NCBI GenBank assembly: GCA_023428425.1
Contig: JAEYYP010000244.1
Coordinates: forward strand, 1-7,278
Origin: Pseudomonadota bacterium
GTDB lineage: Bacteria > Pseudomonadota > Alphaproteobacteria > Rhizobiales > Devosiaceae
Direction: 5' to 3'
Length of the DNA stretch: 7,278 bases
In this document: piece by piece, positions 5,291 to 7,278 of the stretch
Layout of the letters: every line of letters starts with the position of its first letter
Numbering within the stretch: the first letter of the stretch is position 1
Program-made: the position numbers and the translations under genes
The notes under the pieces: model-generated
Databases searched by the model: none
What the model was told of the DNA's origin: nothing
What the model saw: only the letters and a program-made list of their open reading frames with translations

Positions 5291-6274
5291 ATGAAACTCA
5301 CGACCGGCCTCAACCCGTACGGCCTCACCTACTACCTGGGCCTGCAGGGCAGCGGTACGCCGCGGCATAACCCCAACGGTGTCGGGCTCGAAGGCTTCAT
5401 CAGGCTCACCGAGGAACTGGGTGGCAAGGCCATCGAGCTCTGGGAGGGCTGGTTCAAGACCATGTCCGATGCCGAGCTCGCCGCGCTGAAGGCGCGTCTC
5501 GACGCGCTCGGCTGGAAGCGGGTGCTGTCATCCGGCCTGCAGCATGGCGACATGGACCTGCTCATCCGCTGCGCCAAGGCGCTCGATGCGAAGTATATCC
5601 GCGTGGCGCTCACACCCATCCTCTGCGGCGACCGCGCCGCCGCCGGGCAGAAATGGCACGAGCTGGTCAGCTCGGTGCACGAAAAGCTCGAGGCCGTGGT
5701 GCCCAAGCTCGAGGCGGCTGGCGTTACCCTGCTGATCGAGAACCACCAGGATTTCACTTCGCGCGAACTCGTCGGCCTCTGCGACGAGTACGGCGAGCAT
5801 GTCCGCATCGTCTTCGACATGGCCAACACCTTTCCGGTCGCCGAAAGCCCGCTCGACTTCACCCGCGTTATCGCGCCCTACGTACGCCACTGCCACGTGA
5901 AGGATTACCGCGTCGTCTTCGAACCCGATGGCTTCCGCCTCGTCCGCTGCCCGTCCGGTGACGGCTGCGTGCCGCACAAGGAGATGTTCGACATCCTCGC
6001 CGAGCACAATGACGAGATGATCGCCTGCATCGAGATCGGTGCGCTCGATGATCGCCACGTCAAGCTCTACACGCCCGAGTGGTGGCACGGCTACGCCCCC
6101 AAGGAGGCCGAGGCGCTCGCCGCCTGCCTGCTCGCCGCGCAGAAGAACCGCTACGAGCCGGGCGAAGATTGGCGCACGCCTTGGCAACGCAATGCCGATC
6201 ACGAGCTCGTCGAGTACGAACTTGGACAATACCGGAAGAGCGCCGCGAATCTCAAAGCCCAGGGCTTGATGTAG
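5291..6274 (+). CDS. Sugar phosphate isomerase/epimerase-like TIM-barrel protein (AP endonuclease 2 superfamily)
   Basis: Predicted 327-residue cytoplasmic TIM-barrel enzyme, probably metal-dependent. The expected ligand positions are present: E150 in LLIENHQDF, D176 in IVFDMANTF, H202 (or H200) in RHCHVKDY, and E248 in ACIEIGAL. The superfamily includes xylose isomerase-like enzymes, D-tagatose/psicose 3-epimerases, inosose dehydratase IolE, inosose isomerase IolI, 3-dehydroshikimate dehydratases and 3-keto-glycoside lyases, so the fold alone does not give the reaction. The region after about residue 265 is a long polar tail (WWHGYAP, WRTPWQRN) beyond the usual barrel core, which might serve in oligomer contacts. 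ATG 5291 has a G-rich SD just upstream and is the natural family start. Flanked by two SDR dehydrogenases, it probably isomerises, epimerises or eliminates from a keto intermediate made by one of them (inference). Confidence 0.85.
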   Translation: MKLTTGLNPYGLTYYLGLQGSGTPRHNPNGVGLEGFIRLTEELGGKAIELWEGWFKTMSDAELAALKARLDALGWKRVLSSGLQHGDMDLLIRCAKALDAKYIRVALTPILCGDRAAAGQKWHELVSSVHEKLEAVVPKLEAAGVTLLIENHQDFTSRELVGLCDEYGEHVRIVFDMANTFPVAESPLDFTRVIAPYVRHCHVKDYRVVFEPDGFRLVRCPSGDGCVPHKEMFDILAEHNDEMIACIEIGALDDRHVKLYTPEWWHGYAPKEAEALAACLLAAQKNRYEPGEDWRTPWQRNADHELVEYELGQYRKSAANLKAQGLM

Positions 6275-6284
6275 GCCGATCGGC
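6275..6284. repeat. 10-bp perfect palindrome directly after the TIM-barrel stop
   Basis: GCCGATCGGC begins at the base after the TAG stop. It has no U-tract and too little loop to be a terminator. It could be chance in GC-rich DNA or a small protein-binding site. Confidence 0.2.
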
Positions 6285-6321
6285 GACTTCACGCCGGGCT
6301 GTTCAGGCAGCTCGCACAACG

Positions 6322-6332
6322 CATTCTGAATG
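6322..6332. repeat. Small inverted repeat CATTC-T-GAATG before the second SDR start
   Basis: CATTC at 6322-6326 and GAATG at 6328-6332 face each other across one base, immediately upstream of the SD (GGAGG, 6337-6341) of the last gene. It is AT-rich compared with its surroundings. It may be a minor regulatory site or coincidence. Confidence 0.2.
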
Positions 6333-6347
6333 AATTGGAGGCCAGAA

Positions 6348-7157
6348 GTGGCAAAGGATCTCGCAGGTAAAATCGCCCTCGTGACGGGCTCGGGCCGTGG
6401 GCTCGGCAGTGTCATGGCACGCAAGCTCGCCGCTCGCGGCGCCGATGTCGTCGTTCACGACCTGACCTGGGAGGCCGCCGCCCAGTACGGTGAAGCCGAC
6501 AACCTGGGCGTCATGGTCAAGACTATCGAGGGCCTCGGCGTCCGCTCGATGGGCGTCACCGGCAATATCGGCGATCGCGACGCCGTCGCCGCGATGCGCA
6601 AGGAGATCGAGGAGAAGTTCGGTCCGGTCGAGATCCTCGTCAACTGCGCCGGCGGCGACATCGGCGCGGCCGGCGGCAAGCCGGTGCCCAACAACATCCT
6701 CGGCATCACCTACGAGGACCTGATCACCCTCACCAACAACAATCTGATCGGCACCATGCTGGTCACACAGGCCTTCGTGCCGCAGATGGTCGAGCGCCAG
6801 CACGGCATCGTCGTCAACATCGCTTCGGTCGCCGCGCATATCGGCGTCTCGGGCGGTGGCATCTACGCCACGCTCAAGGCCGCCGTCACCCACTACACCC
6901 GCTGCCTCGCCGAGGAAGTGAAGAAGGACGGTGTGCGCGTCAACGTCGTCAGCCCCGGTCCGTCCAAGACCGCGCGCTTCCAGGCCACACGCACCGTCGA
7001 TCCCGACAAGATGAACTCCAACAAGGTCTCGCTCGATCGCTACGCCGAGCCCGAGGAGATCGCCGATGCGGTGGTGTTCCTCTGCTCGCCCGAGGCCAAG
7101 TTCATCCACGGCCAGCTGCTCCGCGTCGATGGCGGCCTGCAGCTCTACGCCGGCTGA
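6348..7157 (+). CDS. SDR family NAD(P)-dependent oxidoreductase
   Basis: Predicted 269-residue classical short-chain dehydrogenase/reductase. The cofactor glycine motif TGSGRGLG is at 13-20, the structural NNAG motif appears as NCAG at 99-102, and the catalytic residues are S160 (NIAS), Y173 and K177 (YATLK). SPGP and the C-terminal VDGGLQ are typical of the family. GTG 6348 is chosen over the in-frame ATG 6330 because GGAGG at 6337-6341 lies 6 bases before the GTG, and the Rossmann strand then begins at the usual distance. ATG 6330 would place the SD inside the coding region. Leucine codons are about 14 CTC to 7 CTG, matching the TIM-barrel gene. It differs clearly from the XylB-like SDR, so the two probably act on different steps, one oxidising and one perhaps reducing. 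The family is certain; the substrate is unknown. Confidence 0.9.
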   Translation: MAKDLAGKIALVTGSGRGLGSVMARKLAARGADVVVHDLTWEAAAQYGEADNLGVMVKTIEGLGVRSMGVTGNIGDRDAVAAMRKEIEEKFGPVEILVNCAGGDIGAAGGKPVPNNILGITYEDLITLTNNNLIGTMLVTQAFVPQMVERQHGIVVNIASVAAHIGVSGGGIYATLKAAVTHYTRCLAEEVKKDGVRVNVVSPGPSKTARFQATRTVDPDKMNSNKVSLDRYAEPEEIADAVVFLCSPEAKFIHGQLLRVDGGLQLYAG

Positions 7158-7184
7158 CCAGCCAAAGCTTGGACTGGACTTGAG

Positions 7185-7220
7185 AGGGCTGCCCGCAAAC
7201 GGGCGGCCCTTTGATCTTTT
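7185..7220 (+). terminator. Rho-independent terminator of the transporter/catabolic operon
   Basis: The arm 7185-7195 (AGGGCTGCCCG) pairs with 7200-7210 (CGGGCGGCCCT) around the tetraloop CAAA, giving 11 bp with one U·G. The tail TTGATCTTTT follows at 7211-7220. It lies 27 bases after the last SDR stop and is a convincing intrinsic terminator, placing the operon end here. Confidence 0.88.
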
Positions 7221-7245
7221 GTCGGGCAGTGACGTTGCCGGGGAT

Positions 7246-7267
7246 CCTCCACCGCTTGCGGGGGAGG
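7246..7267. repeat. Extragenic palindrome (REP-like), near the window edge
   Basis: CCTCC (7246-7250) and CCG (7252-7254) pair with CGG (7259-7261) and GGAGG (7263-7267) around a CTTG loop, with one A/G mismatch. From memory, CCTCC...GCTTGCGGGGGAGG-type palindromes are frequent between genes in several alphaproteobacterial groups. It lies outside the operon, just past the terminator. Copy number cannot be judged from this window. Confidence 0.45.
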
Positions 7268-7278
7268 GGGACCAGACC

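Noticed and set aside
5528..6424. Minus-strand open frame opposite the TIM-barrel gene
   Set aside because: The plus strand has metal-ligand motifs and an SD; the antisense product has no domain I recognise. The similar frame at 6303-7109 opposite the last SDR is rejected for the same reason.

Overview
This 7.3 kb window is high-GC, operon-dense bacterial DNA. The protein families and codon choice suggest an alphaproteobacterium (Rhodospirillales/Azospirillum-like or Hyphomicrobiales-like). That is inference; no rRNA or marker gene is present to fix it. I see no tRNA, rRNA, CRISPR array, transposase or phage gene.

Layout. (1) Positions 1-93 hold the C-terminal end of a plus-strand gene with a hydrophobic tail. 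(2) A convergent minus-strand gene at 90-1103 encodes a Gfo/Idh/MocA dehydrogenase closely resembling IolW/YdgJ-type scyllo-inositol dehydrogenases. (3) A divergent control region of about 265 nt follows. It contains GTAACA half-sites one helical turn apart and leads into a 23-codon leader ORF with a strong Shine-Dalgarno (SD) sequence. The leader overlaps the first permease start in an ATGA. (4) Two CUT1-family sugar permeases (GtsB- and GtsC-like, glucose/mannose type) and a MalK/UgpC/GtsD-type ATPase follow. No solute-binding-protein gene lies in the window. (5) A 12-bp GC hairpin that buries the next SD separates the transporter from three catabolic-looking genes. These are a XylB-like sugar dehydrogenase (SDR), an AP-endonuclease-2-type TIM-barrel isomerase/epimerase, and a second SDR. 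(6) A strong intrinsic terminator ends the unit, followed by an extragenic palindrome at the window edge.

Working together (inference): the transporter would import a monosaccharide, sugar acid, polyol or related compound. The oxidoreductases and the TIM-barrel enzyme would then oxidise and isomerise it in the cytoplasm. The divergent IolW-like enzyme could share the regulator and substrate. The exact substrate cannot be read from the sequence.

The most notable points are: the first SDR gene has no ATG/GTG/TTG start anywhere that would keep its Rossmann fold; its SD is locked in a hairpin; the two permeases and everything from the ATPase onward differ sharply in leucine codon choice, suggesting a mosaic operon joined at about 3280; and the leader ORF carries a 12-nt tandem repeat and a stem-loop.
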